Source of the DNA: Gambelia wislizenii
Taxonomy: Eukaryota > Chordata > Lepidosauria > Squamata > Crotaphytidae
Direction: 5' to 3'
Length of the DNA: 64,000 nucleotides
NCBI GenBank assembly: GCA_030847615.1
Contig: JAUMIR010000004.1
Coordinates: 232,418,501 to 232,482,500, forward strand
Under the pieces are notes generated by a model. It had not been told where the DNA came from. It saw nothing but the letters and a program-made list of their open reading frames with translations, and did no database searches. Both the position numbers and the translations under genes were made by a program. Each line of letters starts with the position of its first letter. Position 1 is the stretch's first letter. Below, one piece after another: positions 44,539 through 56,223 of this stretch.

Positions 44539-44916
44539 CAGTGGCTCTTAGCCTTTTCTTCACCAGGGACACCCTTTAAATATCTTTTGTTGCTGCAGCC
44601 CCCCAAGACTTAACTCAAAAGTTAAAACAACAACAACAACAATACAATTGCATCATATGTTAAACCTTCCCTCAGAGGCCCTGGAGGAGGGAGGGAAGAC
44701 TTTTCTCCTGCTTCTTCCTGCAAGTTTGGGGCTGGAGTGGATTGAATGGCAATGTGTAGGCCAAGCCAGCTGGCCAGCCTTTGCCTTGGCTCTTCTCACA
44801 TGGCTGCTCCACTGCAGGGAGAAGGTGGGCCAAGCAGCCTTCAAGCCTTTGTGGACCCCCTGTGAAGACATGGAGGCCTTCTGGGAGAGTCCAGGACTGC
44901 AGCTTAAGAGCCACTG
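44539..44916 (+). mobile_element. hAT-like non-autonomous element, copy 2
   Basis: A 378-bp element bounded by CAGTGGCTCTTAGCC and the complement GCTTAAGAGCCACTG. The flanking octamers TCCTGGAA and CTCTGGAG match at 5 of 8 positions. No coding capacity. Copy 1 is at 24,240. Confidence 0.8.
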
Positions 44917-44964
44917 CTCTGGAGTACTGCACTTGGTCCAGCAGCTTCCTCACCTTCCCAGAGT

Positions 44965-45019
44965 CAATTTATTGGACTGGGTGGCCCTTGTGCTCTCTTC
45001 CAACTCTACAATTCTATGA
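44965..45019 (+). mobile_element. CR1 3' terminal scrap
   Basis: Contains 'ggactgggtggcccttgtgc' and 'ttccaactctacaattctat'. Confidence 0.75.
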
Positions 45020-45095
45020 TTTATTTATTAGATTTATACCCCACCTTTCTCTCAAGAGGGGATTCAAGGCGGCTTACAACAATTAAAAAATACAG
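45016..45095 (-). repeat. SINE/LINE 3' tail fragment (antisense)
   Basis: The - strand gives 'gtaagccgccttgaatcccc' then 'ggtggggtataaatctaa', the same tail as the SINE at 19,268. Confidence 0.6.
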
Positions 45096-45157
45096 CTAAA
45101 ATATCACAATTAACCAAGTCCCTTTGACTGGGGGCTGTCCATTTTTACCTACCCGGT

Positions 45158-45385
45158 GCATCGTCACACTACACTGTTGTAGCACTATTATTCCACTTTA
45201 ATTGCTATGACTGCTCCCTATGGACTCCTGGGATTTGCAGTTTAGGGAGGGGCATTTAAAACTCTCAGCCAGAGAGCTCTGAGGCCTCACTAAACTACAA
45301 ACCCCAGAACTCCACAGGAGGCAGCCAGAGCAGTTAAAATGGAATCATAGCACTTTAACAGTGTGGTGTGGTAAAGTTTGCAATG
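45158..45385. mobile_element. Palindromic MITE ('cacactacactgtt' family), copy 2
   Basis: Starts CATCGTCACACTACACTGTT; the complementary right arm is 'aacagtgtggtgtggtaaag'. The interior 'cctgggatttgcagtttagg' against 'aaactacaaaccccagaact' matches copy 1 at 36,010. Confidence 0.8.
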
Positions 45386-45412
45386 TGCTCCTGGTGCATG
45401 GATACTATCTCT

Positions 45413-46207
45413 CTGGCTTTTCTTTGCAAACAAAGGTACAGGAAGGACTCATCCCGTGCTTTCTGCAAGCATGCTGATGACTAAAAAGGCCAATCTGAGA
45501 TAAACAAGTCCGGTTGCAGAAAGCACAGCAGAAGGTCTCCTTGGGTGATGTTTCCGGGTTGTGATTCTTTCTGTGTTGTTGTTTCTCTTCAAGACTTGTT
45601 CGGTTTGAGTTCTCAAATAAGGCTGCAGCATTGTGGATAGTGCGTCTCCATGCCTCCCGATGTGGTGATCAATTTGGCCGAGCCTGAGGTGTTGTTTCAG
45701 GGAGTCCTTGTACCGCTTTTTTTGGAGCACTCCTCTTATGCTGACCCGTGGCAAGTTCACTGTAGAGTACTATTTTTGGGAGGTGATGGCCCTCCCCCCT
45801 ATAAACGTGCCCTGCCCAGCACAGCCGTGTTCTCAATATCATGGCCTCAGTGTTGGTGATCCCTGCTTGCTCAAGGACAGCAACATTTGCCACCTAGTCA
45901 GTCCAGTGTATATTTAGGATTGTGCGTAGACAGCGCTGATGGAAGCGTTTGAGGAGTCGTAAGTGGTGGCAATAGGTGACCCATGTTTCAGATCCATAAA
46001 GGAGGATAGACAGTACAATGGCTCTATACACACTGCTTTTTGTGCTTTGCCTCAGGTGTTTATTGCTCCAGACTCTTTTGTGAAGTCTTCCAAACGCACT
46101 ATATGCCTTTGCTAATCTGTGATCGATCTCTTTGTCAGTCTTGGCATCTGAGGAGATGATGCTTCCCAGGTAGGTGAACTGCTGAATGGACTTGAGCACA
46201 GATTTGC
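45413..46207 (-). pseudogene. Unassigned LINE, RT thumb to 3' end (copy c, antisense)
   Basis: The longest copy of the (GA)n-tailed LINE. From 46,199 down it encodes SIQQFTYLGSIISSDAKTD, AFGRLHKRVWSNKHLRQST and LYGSETWVTYCHHLRLLKRF, i.e. the RT thumb region. Frameshifted VLEQAGIT and KKRYKDSLKQHLRLGQ segments and the damaged C-terminal finger follow. Several frameshifts make it non-functional. Its truncation point at 46,207 lies about 360 bp upstream of the SCGN start codon, at the edge of the CpG island, in opposite orientation to SCGN. Confidence 0.85.
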
Positions 46208-46235
46208 TAATGGCAGTGTGGGGATGGTGGTGTTC

Positions 46236-46860
46236 TTAACAAAAAGAGCAGCCAGAAGTGGCGGGGAAGGGCGCGCAGGGTCCTCCCCCTCGGTGGGCAC
46301 TTAAGCCTAGCGGGCTGGCACTGAAACTTGGGCAACGGCGGAGGAGTGGCCACAGCAGCCGCGGTTGCGTTAGTCGGCGGCGTTGCCGTGACTCCTTTGC
46401 TGCCTGGCTCCGACCAGAGAGGGCAGGTGGGAGCGGGGGCGGGCTGGGCGTGTCTCCGGCTGGGCTGCCTTCCTCCTCCTCCTCCTCCTCCTCCTCGCCT
46501 TTGGCACTCGGGGTCGGCCGCCCAAGCCGGAGCAGCCGGGTGCGCGCTCTCCCTCCCGGGCACCATGGACAGCGACCCTCTGCCGCGCAGCCTCGACGCC
46601 GCCGGCTTCCTCCGGCTCTGGCAACGCTTCGACGCCGACGGTGAGCCCGGGGAGGGTGCGGAGGACCAGGAGGCGTGGGGAGAGAGGGGGGAAGAGATAC
46701 CAAAAGGGACGGGGAAAGGCAACGGCCAACAGCCGTGGGGCAGAGGGCGCGCCTCGTACTTTTGCGCTCCTCGAAGTCCTACAAAAGTGCTCGCCTTCGA
46801 GTTGGGAGCGGGAAGGTGGGGTGGGGCAGAAGATCCAGCCAGGTGTGCAGATGTTGTGGC
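46236..46860 (+). promoter_or_regulatory. SCGN: CpG island with SCGN promoter and exon 1
   Basis: This roughly 600-bp block is GC-rich and full of CpG, in contrast to AT-rich surroundings. It contains a GC-box-like GGGGGCGGGC at about 46,435-46,444, about 120 bp upstream of the start codon. No TATA box is obvious. A (TCC)n run at 46,473-46,498 lies in the probable 5' UTR. The long frames on either strand here, up to 313 codons, are typical stop-poor shadows of GC-rich DNA. The transcription start cannot be fixed by eye. Confidence 0.75.
46565..46640 (+). CDS. SCGN: SCGN (secretagogin) coding exon 1
   Basis: Secretagogin is a six-EF-hand cytosolic Ca2+ sensor of neuroendocrine cells and neurons that interacts with the exocytosis machinery. 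The ATG lies in a strong context (gcaccATGg) and is the only in-frame start in the exon. The exon reads MDSDPLPRSLDAAGF, then LRLWQRFDAD, and ends with one base before the donor GTGAGC at 46,641. LDAAGF-x-x-x-WQRFDAD is the helix and the start of the EF-hand 1 loop of secretagogin. It sits in the CpG island, 24 kb downstream of CARMIL1 and in the same direction, as in other vertebrates. Confidence 0.95.
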
Positions 46861-46879
46861 CTGGCGTTGGCATCTAGAG

Positions 46880-47018
46880 CAGTGGTCTCCAACCCGCGGC
46901 TGCCCTCCAGGTGTTTTGGACTCCAACACCCAGAAGCCTGAGCCAGCTGGTCCAATGGTCAGGAATTCTGGGAGCTGTAATCCAAAACACCTGGAGGGCC
47001 ACAGGTTGGAGACCACTA
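46880..47018. mobile_element. hAT-type MITE in SCGN intron 1
   Basis: CAGTGGTCTCCAACC at the left and GGTTGGAGACCACTA at the right are perfect inverted ends bar the last base. Inside, 'ccctccaggtgttttggact' is mirrored by 'tccaaaacacctggagggcc'. The flanking octamers are not clearly identical. The palindrome is close to perfect, so the insertion looks young. Confidence 0.85.
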
Positions 47019-48151
47019 GATGAACCCTCAAAATGGAGTTTGAGGAGTTCAGGACTCTTGTTTGTTTGTTTGTTGCTCCATTCTCTTTATTTTGCTTTGT
47101 TCTAACCAACCGGCTCAAGAGTTCTGGTGAGCTCCAAAGCTTGCACATAGTTGTGACCTTTGGTTGGCCCTAAGCAAGGTATTGCCCAATTCTGACTTCT
47201 GATTTTACTTATGAACCAATATGACTATAAAAAGCATTTGCATGTAAGTTCCATCTAGGAGAATCCCTAGGGTTGTTTCTGACCATCCAAATGCACACGC
47301 TTACAATGCTTGTATTTCTGTGACTACAAAGCATCCAACATTTGTAAAAGTGCATATCGTTCTAACTCCAGGGCTGTTGTCTGACTGAAGCCATTTAAGG
47401 GAGAGCTGTCATCCCCACCATCATCTCCATCATCATTCTCTCATTAGTACTTCAGCCATGTGGCACTTGACAAAGTGACAAACAAAAAGGAGATCTTGGC
47501 TATGAGAAGCTCATAGTATACATTTTGCTCTCCTGATAAAATGTCACTATGAAATTATATATTGTAAAACATCTGAGTGTATTGTCCACATGCAGGTAAC
47601 TGGTTAACCCAGCACACACTTATATTTGAGTCAGTCTTATTTACTTTAATTTTAAAAATGCAAATTATTCAGTTAATGCATTTTCCCCATTTATTAAAGC
47701 CTTCACTCCCCTTTCACGTACCTCAAATCCAATGTGCCTAAAAAATTTCCCTGTTTGCTGGGCCTTCTCTGTCACAGGTAGCTTGCAGCTCATATTTGTG
47801 TCAAGGTCATTTTTATCACAGATACAGTATCTCTGTGCTGATGTCAAAGAGTCATCAGCAAATGTTGTCTCAGGTTTCTGCCTTGTGTTTATTTTAAGAA
47901 GAGCAAGAGTTATCTTAAAATGTGTAACAACTGAATTACAGTACATATTTTAAAACTGTAGTAATATTTTTTAAAAACATAGAAATACAGCTTGTGTGTG
48001 CCATATAGCTTAAGTGAGGTTTTTTTGGGGGGGGGAGGTTAAAAAGGCATCAATAGAAGTATGAAATGCAAATGGTATGTGTAATTTGTAAGGATTAGAC
48101 CATAAATATTAATGCTATATGTTCAGTAATACATATCTTAATTTATTTTAG
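47019..48151. other. SCGN intron 1, remainder
   Basis: No further feature was recognised except a G-run (about 48,027-48,036). Confidence 0.6.
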
Positions 48152-48222
48152 ACAATGGTTACATAGAAGGAAAGGAGCTTGATAACTTTTTCCATCATCT
48201 CCTAAAGACACTGGGCAGTGAA
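48152..48222 (+). CDS. SCGN: SCGN coding exon 2 (EF-hand 1 loop)
   Basis: The acceptor 'cttaatttattttag' ends at 48,151 and the donor GTAAGT starts at 48,223. G from exon 1 plus AC gives Asp. The peptide continues NGYIEGKELDNFFHHLLK and TLGSE and ends in phase 0. With exon 1 the first EF-hand loop reads DADDNGYIEGKE: Asp1, Asp3, Asn5, Gly6, Glu9 and Glu12, a fully canonical Ca2+ loop. Confidence 0.95.
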
Positions 48223-51200
48223 GTAAGTACTGTTTCATATCATCTGCATGTAAGGATAAACATGGATATACACTTTCTGCATGCATGAGGAGTACTGTGG
48301 GCAAATGGGTGCTTGGGGGAAAAGTGGACACATTGCTTTTTGGACTACATATCCCAGAATTCCCTGTTCAAGATGGTCACTGCTACTTCTGGCCAGGGAT
48401 TTGAGGCAGTAGTCCGCAAGGTAGCTTCCACAAACTCTGATATTTCCTTTTACCAGTCCAGCAGGGCACTTTCAGAAAGACTGGAATCCTGCCACACAGT
48501 TGTTTGGGACCAGGAGAGAGTAGGGGCTGGATTCATTGTCTCCTCTCCTCCCTCCCTCCCCTGCCAAACAGCTGATTGCCTATCGTTGCTAGAAAGGGTT
48601 CCCCAAGCATAGGCCTGGTTGTTCTCCATGTGCTGCTTGAGATTATGACCAGAGTATTTAACCATATTTGTCAACCTGGCTACTTCCTTCCTTGGCAGTT
48701 CTTAAAATACAGAAAATTACTCTCTGTTGGCAGCAGAAGTTCCACTTAGGTTCTTTTAACAACAGGAGTGCCAATTCCATTATCGCAGCTTGTGTACTGT
48801 ACCATATCTGCTTATTTGCCACCCACGCAGTGGTCATAATTTTGGCATAAAGCAAACCTGTTTCTGTCAGCAGACTTGAGGAGGGGGGACAGGGAGCCCA
48901 CTATGGTGAGTTAGATTAATATAAACAGACTGAGAGGCACACACTAGTTTGGGTGACAGGAGAGAAACAGGGAGCAGCAGGTGTTTTTTTCTTTATTCAA
49001 AGCAGGGCTGTTTTGCAGATGCAATATTCTTATTTCCAAAATCAATAACATGGTGCTTTCTCCAGAGTTAATTTACCCTGGCTTAAGGGAATGGATCTGT
49101 ATACAAACAGATGTAACTCCTGGGTTAACAGTGTGATCAGTCTTCTGTTTCATTTCAGCTGACATATTGCTGAAATGAAAAAAATACATATATATTTTAA
49201 TTTCCTGTATTTAAAAACAGAAGGAAGTGCACAGCTATTATCCAGTGCTTTCCTTGCCTATTCTCTGACTATTTAGAGCTGGAATGGGAATTGTGTCTCT
49301 CTCCAATTGTCATTGAACTGCAGCTCCCAGCATTCTTCACCATTGGCTATGCTGCTTAAGGTTGCTGGGACTTGAAGTTCAATAACACGGTGGGGGCACA
49401 CAATTTTTCTCCCTGATTTACAGTCAACATTTAAAAAATCAAAATATAAATAAGCATTAGAAAACTACTGTGAGTTTATGAGATGTGAAAGGACTGACAG
49501 CACCTTAAACACATGTCAACACTGGATTTGCATCTAAGTTCCAAAGATCAGTTGCAGAGAAAAGTAAGGTAAAGGGAGAGGGAGAAACGAAAGATTAGAA
49601 ATTCTTTCTGAACTACTACTGTGTGACTTTAAGACAAGTGATGTAGCACACAGGCACGCAACTTGATGCCTTCCCAATATTTGTACAACTTTCACATTTG
49701 GTCATGCAGGGGAGGGCTGATGAGAGTTGTTGTCCAAAACTTCAGAGGAACACCAGGTTGCTGGTGAGTGTAAGTAGGCTTAAACACTTCATAGCACACA
49801 CTGCCAGCTGCTTCATACTCTTTCCCCCTTGAGTTGAGTTTTTAGCATCCCTGTTCAAATGGGAGTTTCTTTCATAATGTGTTCACAATAGGGTTGGTCT
49901 ATATCTGTGCATTTCTGTTATTTCAGTAACAGAAGTCTGATTTTATAAAAAATATGTTTATACCTTTGGGAGGAAAGAGAAGGGAAAGGAAGGGGGTATT
50001 GTAAATATGGAGTAGTACATTTGCTTCTGCTTTACCAGATTCAGAAGAAAGTGTGAATTCACTTGGTTGCTCCCCATCCCTCAAACAAGGGCCAGTGGAA
50101 TAGGCTTACATTGTTAGAAGCTGAGATCTTGAAATGGTTTCTAGTTCCACCTTTCAGTGATATTCCCAGAGCTGCTCCCTAACTTTTCTGTGGTCCCAGT
50201 TTCCACCAAATACTTTCTGTTAAAATGGATGTCTGCCAAGACCTTAAGCTTGATGGTATCCACAGACCAGTAGTTCTTTATTTATTTGTTTTTTCCACCC
50301 ACCAGGTAAAGGGCTAGAATTAAGCCTGGCTGGAGAAAGAATTATTTTGAGGGAAGTAGTTTGTGGAAAAGGGATTTGTGTCTGCCTGCTGATCTTTATC
50401 TGTAACGACCATCCTATCCCCCCACATTATCTTGACACATTTTCCCCAGCCTTGCCTATTGGTCAGGCCAGTTGCATTTCTGCATGAGTCTGATAGACGG
50501 ATGCTCTGTATTGTGTTACCAATAATGTGTTACCCTAATGTAGACCGTAATGCTGTAATAGCACAGAGGTGCAGAAGGAAATAGGATTCCTCCCCCCTTT
50601 TAAACAGTGATGTATTTGATATGTGGATTTATCAGACCCCTTTTGTGTGTGTTGAAAGGATGCAAACATGCTTACCAAGCAACCTAACAAGGCTATCCTG
50701 AAGAATATCAGCTTGTCATTATATGTGTGCTTTGTAGATTTAAAAGTGTAGCCAGTAATATAATGAATAACACTATGAAACTTGTCTCTGTTGGAACAGC
50801 AAACACTTTCACAATTATTGTTTTTCACCTCTGTTCTCCCTGTTGTGATTTCCCCCTTAATGAACACTGGAGTCTTTAGCTTTGCATCCCCTTCCCCTCA
50901 ATTACTCAAATGTGTTTTCATCTAGTATTCAACAAGAAAAGCAAGCTCAGCTGGAAAAAACAACAGAATGACAGGACTCAACAGCGTACAAAATGGAGGA
51001 AAGGAGGAACCAACACCACTGAGGAAATGGGGGATCTGGTGTTTGTTTTCCTTGGAGTTTAGTATACTATGGAGTCCTGAGCTTTTTCTCTCTTGTGTGT
51101 GCATGTGCATGTATGTGTATCCAAAAGGAGAGTCAAGGGGGGTTTGTGCATGGCTTCAAACTGTTTCAGAGATCAACCAAAGTCTAAAACTTACCTTTTC

Positions 51201-51401
51201 ATTCTTTTTGCCCAGTCAGGAATTCAGTTTAGAATGTTCACTTCATGCTGGCTCAGGATTTCATTTAAAAATGATGCACACAAGTATCACCAGATTTTCC
51301 TTTACAATACAGAGGAAATTGTCTTATTGTGTTAAAGGGAAATACAGCTATTTCCCTTTAAATGCATTTGCATGCATTTGGAGTGGGGGGGGGAGGGCAG
51401 T

Positions 51402-51436
<35 letters not shown>

Positions 51437-52080
51437 CTCTCTCTGTGTGTGTGTTGTTTTCTCTACAAACCATCAGATAGGGTCCAATAATTTTGTGGGA
51501 AGAAATTAGAATCAGGCAATATCTTATATCCCAACAGCAAACTCGTTCCCCATGTGCATGCTCATACACAGCCTAAAAGGCACCTGCTTATACAAGAAAG
51601 ATGTATCAGGAGGCTTCCTTGGGGGACATTTTCAGAAGGATATATAATATTTAGTGGGCAAAACAAATTTTGGGAGAGGAAATACCAAAATAGCCAAATA
51701 GTGACTAGGCATCCTTACTGACCAGATTTGTGTGGAATGGAATGTCCTGGGTGAGGGCCTGGCTGGCTGAAACTGTGAAAAGAAACCCTTTACACACCAA
51801 TGTTTTGTTTCACATCCCACTTGTGCAAGGCTTAGTTTTTCATTTGTCAAAAAAAAAGGCAGTGCCTATAGAACCAGAATAAAAGAGGGAAGCTGTCCAA
51901 ACAGCAGCCATAAATGACAACTACAGTCAGACTAAAGGTTTCTATATTAATCCTTTGGCTAACACAGAATTAATTGTTCTTTTCCAAACATTTTAGTGGA
52001 GATAGTCACCCACTGATTGAAATTTCCTTTTGCTATGGAGTTGACAGTCACTCCCAACACTTGATGTCAAAGCTCCTTTA
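48223..52080. other. SCGN intron 2, first part
   Basis: No exon. Decayed MITE cores are seen near 48,339-48,400 ('ggactacatatcccagaatt') and 49,270-49,425 ('actgcagctcccagcattct'). Confidence 0.5.
51403..51454. repeat. (CT)n(GT)n microsatellite
   Basis: A long CT dinucleotide run interrupted by one CG, passing into GT repeats. Confidence 0.95.
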
Positions 52081-52236
52081 CCTTAGACCAGAATTCCCCA
52101 AGCTGGTATCTTCTAAATGTGCTAGACTACAGCTCCTAACATCCCCAACAAGCATGGAAAGTACCATGGATGGCAGGAGTTGTAGTCTAACTCACGTGAA
52201 GAGCGCTGGGTTGGAGAACACTGCTTTAACCCCTTT
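52081..52236. mobile_element. MITE of hAT-like type
   Basis: Inverted halves: 'ccagaattccccaagctggt' against the complement of 'gctgggttggagaacactg', and 'agactacagctcctaaca' against the complement of 'ggcaggagttgtagtcta'. Confidence 0.65.
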
Positions 52237-53680
52237 ATGCTATATTGACAGCCCTGAATATTAAAATGTTAATTAAAGATCAAGAGGACATGGGGAAGGG
52301 GCAGAATAGGGTTCATATGGACAACCAAACTATTATGGGTTGACATTTTCACCCCACAGACCATGCCTACTTGAATTATCCTGATAAGAGTGGTTGCTGA
52401 TACCCATCAATAATTATGCACAGGCAACAGTTTTTCTCTAGCAGTGGCTAGTTCATGGCAGGACATTATCCTAGCATCTTTTCCCTACAATCTGTTCACC
52501 AGAGTTATAAACAGAAACTGCAACAAAATGCTGCAATATAGACCACTCCTGTTCAGGATACACCATTCTACTCCCATTACTACCAAGTCTTCCATTCCAC
52601 CATACTTACCATTCTGTGGCCACTGAGCAAGCTCATTCCTTATTGGACTCTCTAACTGGGTTACCCTCCACCTTGCATTCACCCCAAAGCTCTCTGTGTG
52701 TGCACACATGAATCTACAGGCGCGCGCGCACACACACACACGTCTTTCCAGTTGGGTCATTTTCCTGTCCAGCATACAAAACACATTTCAGCTTTGCACA
52801 TGCCTACTCAGAAATAAATCTTGGAGCAGCACCTTTCAGGTATGCAAAGCACAGCTCTATTCTGTTCATGCCTACTCAGAAGTAAGCACTCCCAATCCCC
52901 AAATCACAGCTCAAAGTGTTGAAAGAGAAGGGTATTCAAACTGCCTTTAAATAACTGTTATTGCTGTTCATTGATTAGATTAAAATGAGAAATAAGGGTT
53001 TCTCTGCTTAGCAGCTAAGGAGATCCAAATTCCAGAGATGAAAATAGCAGTGGTCTTTTCCATACAACCTAGCAGATCAGCTGGGTAACAATGAGAGATG
53101 GGGGTACAGAACCCACAGCTAGGAGGGGATGATGTGGCCTGCTATAAGGGGCTATGCACTCTTTATGTAGACAGTTCTGAGCTAGGTGAACCAACACTCT
53201 GACTTGGTGTAAGGCAACTTCCTATCTTCCTATAAAATGGGTGTTTGTAACTGTACAATATAATAACAGTTGAATCTTGATCACCACCAGCTTCTAGGAA
53301 TATGAAATTCTAAAGAAGATGCTGCGTACTTGAATAGTTGTGACTGATAGCTGCAGCTCCAGGGCAGGGCTTATGGCTTGCTTCCAGCTGTGCTTTGCCC
53401 ACCAACAGTACAGTTACCAACTTAATTTCATGTTTAATGGAGAACGTAATTTAATGTTTTTCTTCACTAATTTCCCATTAAAAGAAGAGCTCACAAATCT
53501 TAACATGAAGAAGAAAGCTTTGCAAACAAACACACACACAACCACAAACACCCTCAACAATAAATTCTTGATTGGCAGTATATCTTCTCCTTCAAATATA
53601 GTACGTAGTTGAATACATGTAGCTTCTAAAATACCAAGATATCAAAGGGGAGGAATGCTTGGTTGAATATGTTAACTTCT
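52237..53680. other. SCGN intron 2, middle part
   Basis: A (GC)n(AC)n alternating run lies at about 52,720-52,742, a purine-pyrimidine tract with Z-DNA potential. Otherwise nothing was recognised. Confidence 0.5.
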
Positions 53681-53905
53681 TGTTGTGTGCCTTCAAGTCA
53701 TTTCTGATTTATGGTGACTCTAAGGCAACCCTATTACAAGGTTTTCATGGCAAGTGTTGTTCAGAGGAGGTTGGCCTTTGCCTTCCTCCGAAGATGAGAG
53801 AGTGTGACTTGCCCAAGATCTCCCAGTGGGTTTCCATGGCCAAGCGGGGATTTGAACCCTGGTCTCCAGAATCATACACCAACGCTCAAACCACACTAGC
53901 GCTCA
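53681..53905 (-). mobile_element. tRNA-derived SINE (antisense)
   Basis: Complement: head 'gagcgctagtgtggtttgag', 'ggagaccagggttcaaatcc', 'atcttgggcaagtcacactc', tail 'gacttgaaggcacacaac'. One of the best preserved copies. Confidence 0.9.
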
Positions 53906-54503
53906 TGTTAAATTCTACTCTTTCTTTTTTTATATAACTAAATATTTCTTCAGATGGTTTTAAGCTTCTCATGCAGTCTCAAATTTGAAAGTGTTGCTTA
54001 TAATCCTATATGATCTTTTTTAAAAAGGAGACTCTGGAATTCACCCTATTCTTTTGGTTTGGCTTTGTTGTTTTTTTTAAAACTATCCATATTGTTCAGT
54101 TGTGTGGCATGTTATTTTAATTATTTCTTCAGTGAATTCAAAGCAGGTAAGATATTTCATTTGAGATAAAAAAAATATTCTGGAGGCATTGCAGTTCTTA
54201 ATTAATTTTGCTCCCATAGACCTTTCTGTTATATATAACTATTTTGGGATGATCTTCTCACCCACCATACTTTGGGACCAGCCTATTTTATGTATATAAG
54301 TTGCCATCAGCTGCCACAGCATCCTGTGACTCTATCTCAAAACAGCACACAGCCAATGTACTTCTAACATTATCACCCCACCTTTTTCTTTTGCATGCTT
54401 TTTAAAAATAACACTTTTGTCTGATGAAGAAACATGTGATTTCAGAAGCTTTTGTGCCTTTTTGTTTGGCGTCATAAAAGTATTACCACATTGTGGACTG
54501 CTA

Positions 54504-54797
54504 TGAACCCGCAGTCTTTGGAGGATTAGAGAGAGGCAAGAGACTAAACCATGAACCAGTGGATTCAAATTACAAGAAAAGAGATTCCATCTAAACATTG
54601 GGAAGAACTTTCTTGGCAGTAAGACCAAGAAAGGGAATAGACTGCCTCATAGAGTGGTAGACCCTCCTTCTTTGAAGTTCTTTAAACAGATGTTAGATGG
54701 CCATCTCTCAAGAGTGCTTTATTTGTGTATTCCTGTGTGGCAGGGTGTTGGACTAAGGTGGCTCTTGTGGTCCCTTCCAGCTCTATGATTCTAAGCT
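54504..54797 (+). mobile_element. CR1 LINE 3' end, about 290 bp
   Basis: Starts in the C-terminal coding region (tacaagaaaagagattccat, 'gggaagaactttcttggcag'), continues through 'ctttaaacagatgttagatg' to 'cctgtgtggcagggtgttgg' and 'tccagctctatgattctaag'. Frameshifted. Confidence 0.87.
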
Positions 54798-54931
54798 CAT
54801 ACCATATTGACAGAGAGCAGCCACTGAAATTTTGGAATAACCATGCTGCCATTGGAGGGAACACATGTGTTCTTTTATTAAAGCTAGAATCCTCCTTTTA
54901 GATATCTTACCTGATTTAACTTGGTAAGTTA

Positions 54932-55210
54932 GAGGTTTACTGCACGAGGAAGCAAAGCAGCAGTGCAGCCGGAACTTTTTGCCTTCCATCCTGCCTTACC
55001 ACATGACATCATTGTTCTTCAGCTTTTCTTCCATTCTGGTCCCATGGGAGAAAAATCTAAAGGATTTTTCCAGTGAGAAAAAAGACAGATGTCTCCCACG
55101 GGACAAGAACAGAAGAAAAGCTGGCAAACAATGACATCATGTGGCAAGGCAGTATGGAAGGCGAAACGTTCCAGCTGCACTGCCACTTTACTTCCTCATG
55201 CAATAAGATC
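54932..55210. mobile_element. Foldback element B (about 279 bp)
   Basis: Arms: 'tgcacgaggaagcaaagcag' to 'tcttcagcttttcttccatt' at the left, and the complement of 'gaagaaaagctggcaaac' to 'cttcctcatgcaataagatc' at the right. The loop is centred near 55,070 (ggatttttccagtgag). The ends differ from elements A and C-F. A related arm begins at 63,848. No target duplication could be confirmed. Confidence 0.8.
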
Positions 55211-55242
55211 ACTGTAACAGTACATCCTGCTGCTAAGTGACC

Positions 55243-55801
55243 ACCTACTAGTTTATGACTTTGTGTGGCAGAGCTTTTGCGTGTCCAGGCAGGATGTGCA
55301 CCCTCTCACCCCCATTTCCAAATAATGACAGATACAATACATGTTTGAAAGAATATATTGCATATATTGAAGAATATATATTGGCAATAAAGGCCACAAC
55401 TTTATTGATGACAGCTGCAGTTGGTTGGCTCTAACACATGGGTTCAGATCCAGACATCAACCTACCCGTCTGCTGGTTGATGATGCTGTTGTCGGCCCGC
55501 TTGCCAACAAAACACCATTCAGGAAGGAGGAAGAGTCTGGGAAGGCCCCTGAATGCTTGCCAATCCCATCACTGTCCCGCTCCCTTGACCATGAGCCAAA
55601 TACCAAAGAACGGGGGGTGTTCCATGCTCACATGCCCCAAACTGGCATGTTTCCTTGACTATTGCCCCCATGCTCCCGGGATCTGTGTGACCTTGACCTT
55701 GACCTTTACCATGAACTTGATGGAGACTTCATGACCAATGACCTGTTACTGATGACCTACTAGTCACCTACTAGTTTGTGACTTTGTGTGGCAGAGCTTA
55801 T
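55243..55801 (+). repeat. Segment flanked by 36-bp direct repeats
   Basis: The string from 'cacctactagtttatgactt' through 'gtgtggcagagctt' at 55,243-55,278 recurs with one difference at 55,766-55,801. Between them lie about 490 bp of unrecognised DNA, including 'ggcaataaaggccacaactt' and 'cagctgcagttggttggctc'. It could be a long-duplication insertion or a local tandem segmental duplication. No TIRs, LTRs or protein match were seen. Confidence 0.6.
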
Positions 55802-56223
55802 ACCTCTGTCAGTTTTCTATCCCATGTAGCCTCTGCAAAAGGTTTTTGTAAAATTCTTCATATCATCCAGGAGTGCATACTTGGGAGACCAACTATTATG
55901 TGTTTGGTTTTAAAATGTTTGACTGATGGTTCTCGCAGCTGAACTATGTGGAGCCATCCCACTCTAACATTGGTATTATGAATGCTTTGGTGAAAAGTAG
56001 CATCTCCTTGTTGCTGCTGTTAGAATTCTGGATTCTTTCTTGGAGACACCATAAGATATGAGCGCAACATGAGTTTGCCATTCTTCCAATGATGTGCCAA
56101 CAGAATCTTGTCTTCTGCCTAATGATTAATCTTTAACTCTTATGAAGAAGTATGATCTGCAACAATATGTTGCAATGTGATCTATTGCTTTACAGGATGC
56201 CAAACAGACAGATAGACATACCC

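Noticed and set aside
46207..47148. 313-codon frame on the - strand (and several + strand frames) over the SCGN CpG island
   Set aside because: GC-rich DNA is poor in stop codons. The frames are low-complexity (Pro/Ser/Arg/Gly-rich), overlap the true SCGN exon 1, and one includes translated (TCC)n. No homology recognised.
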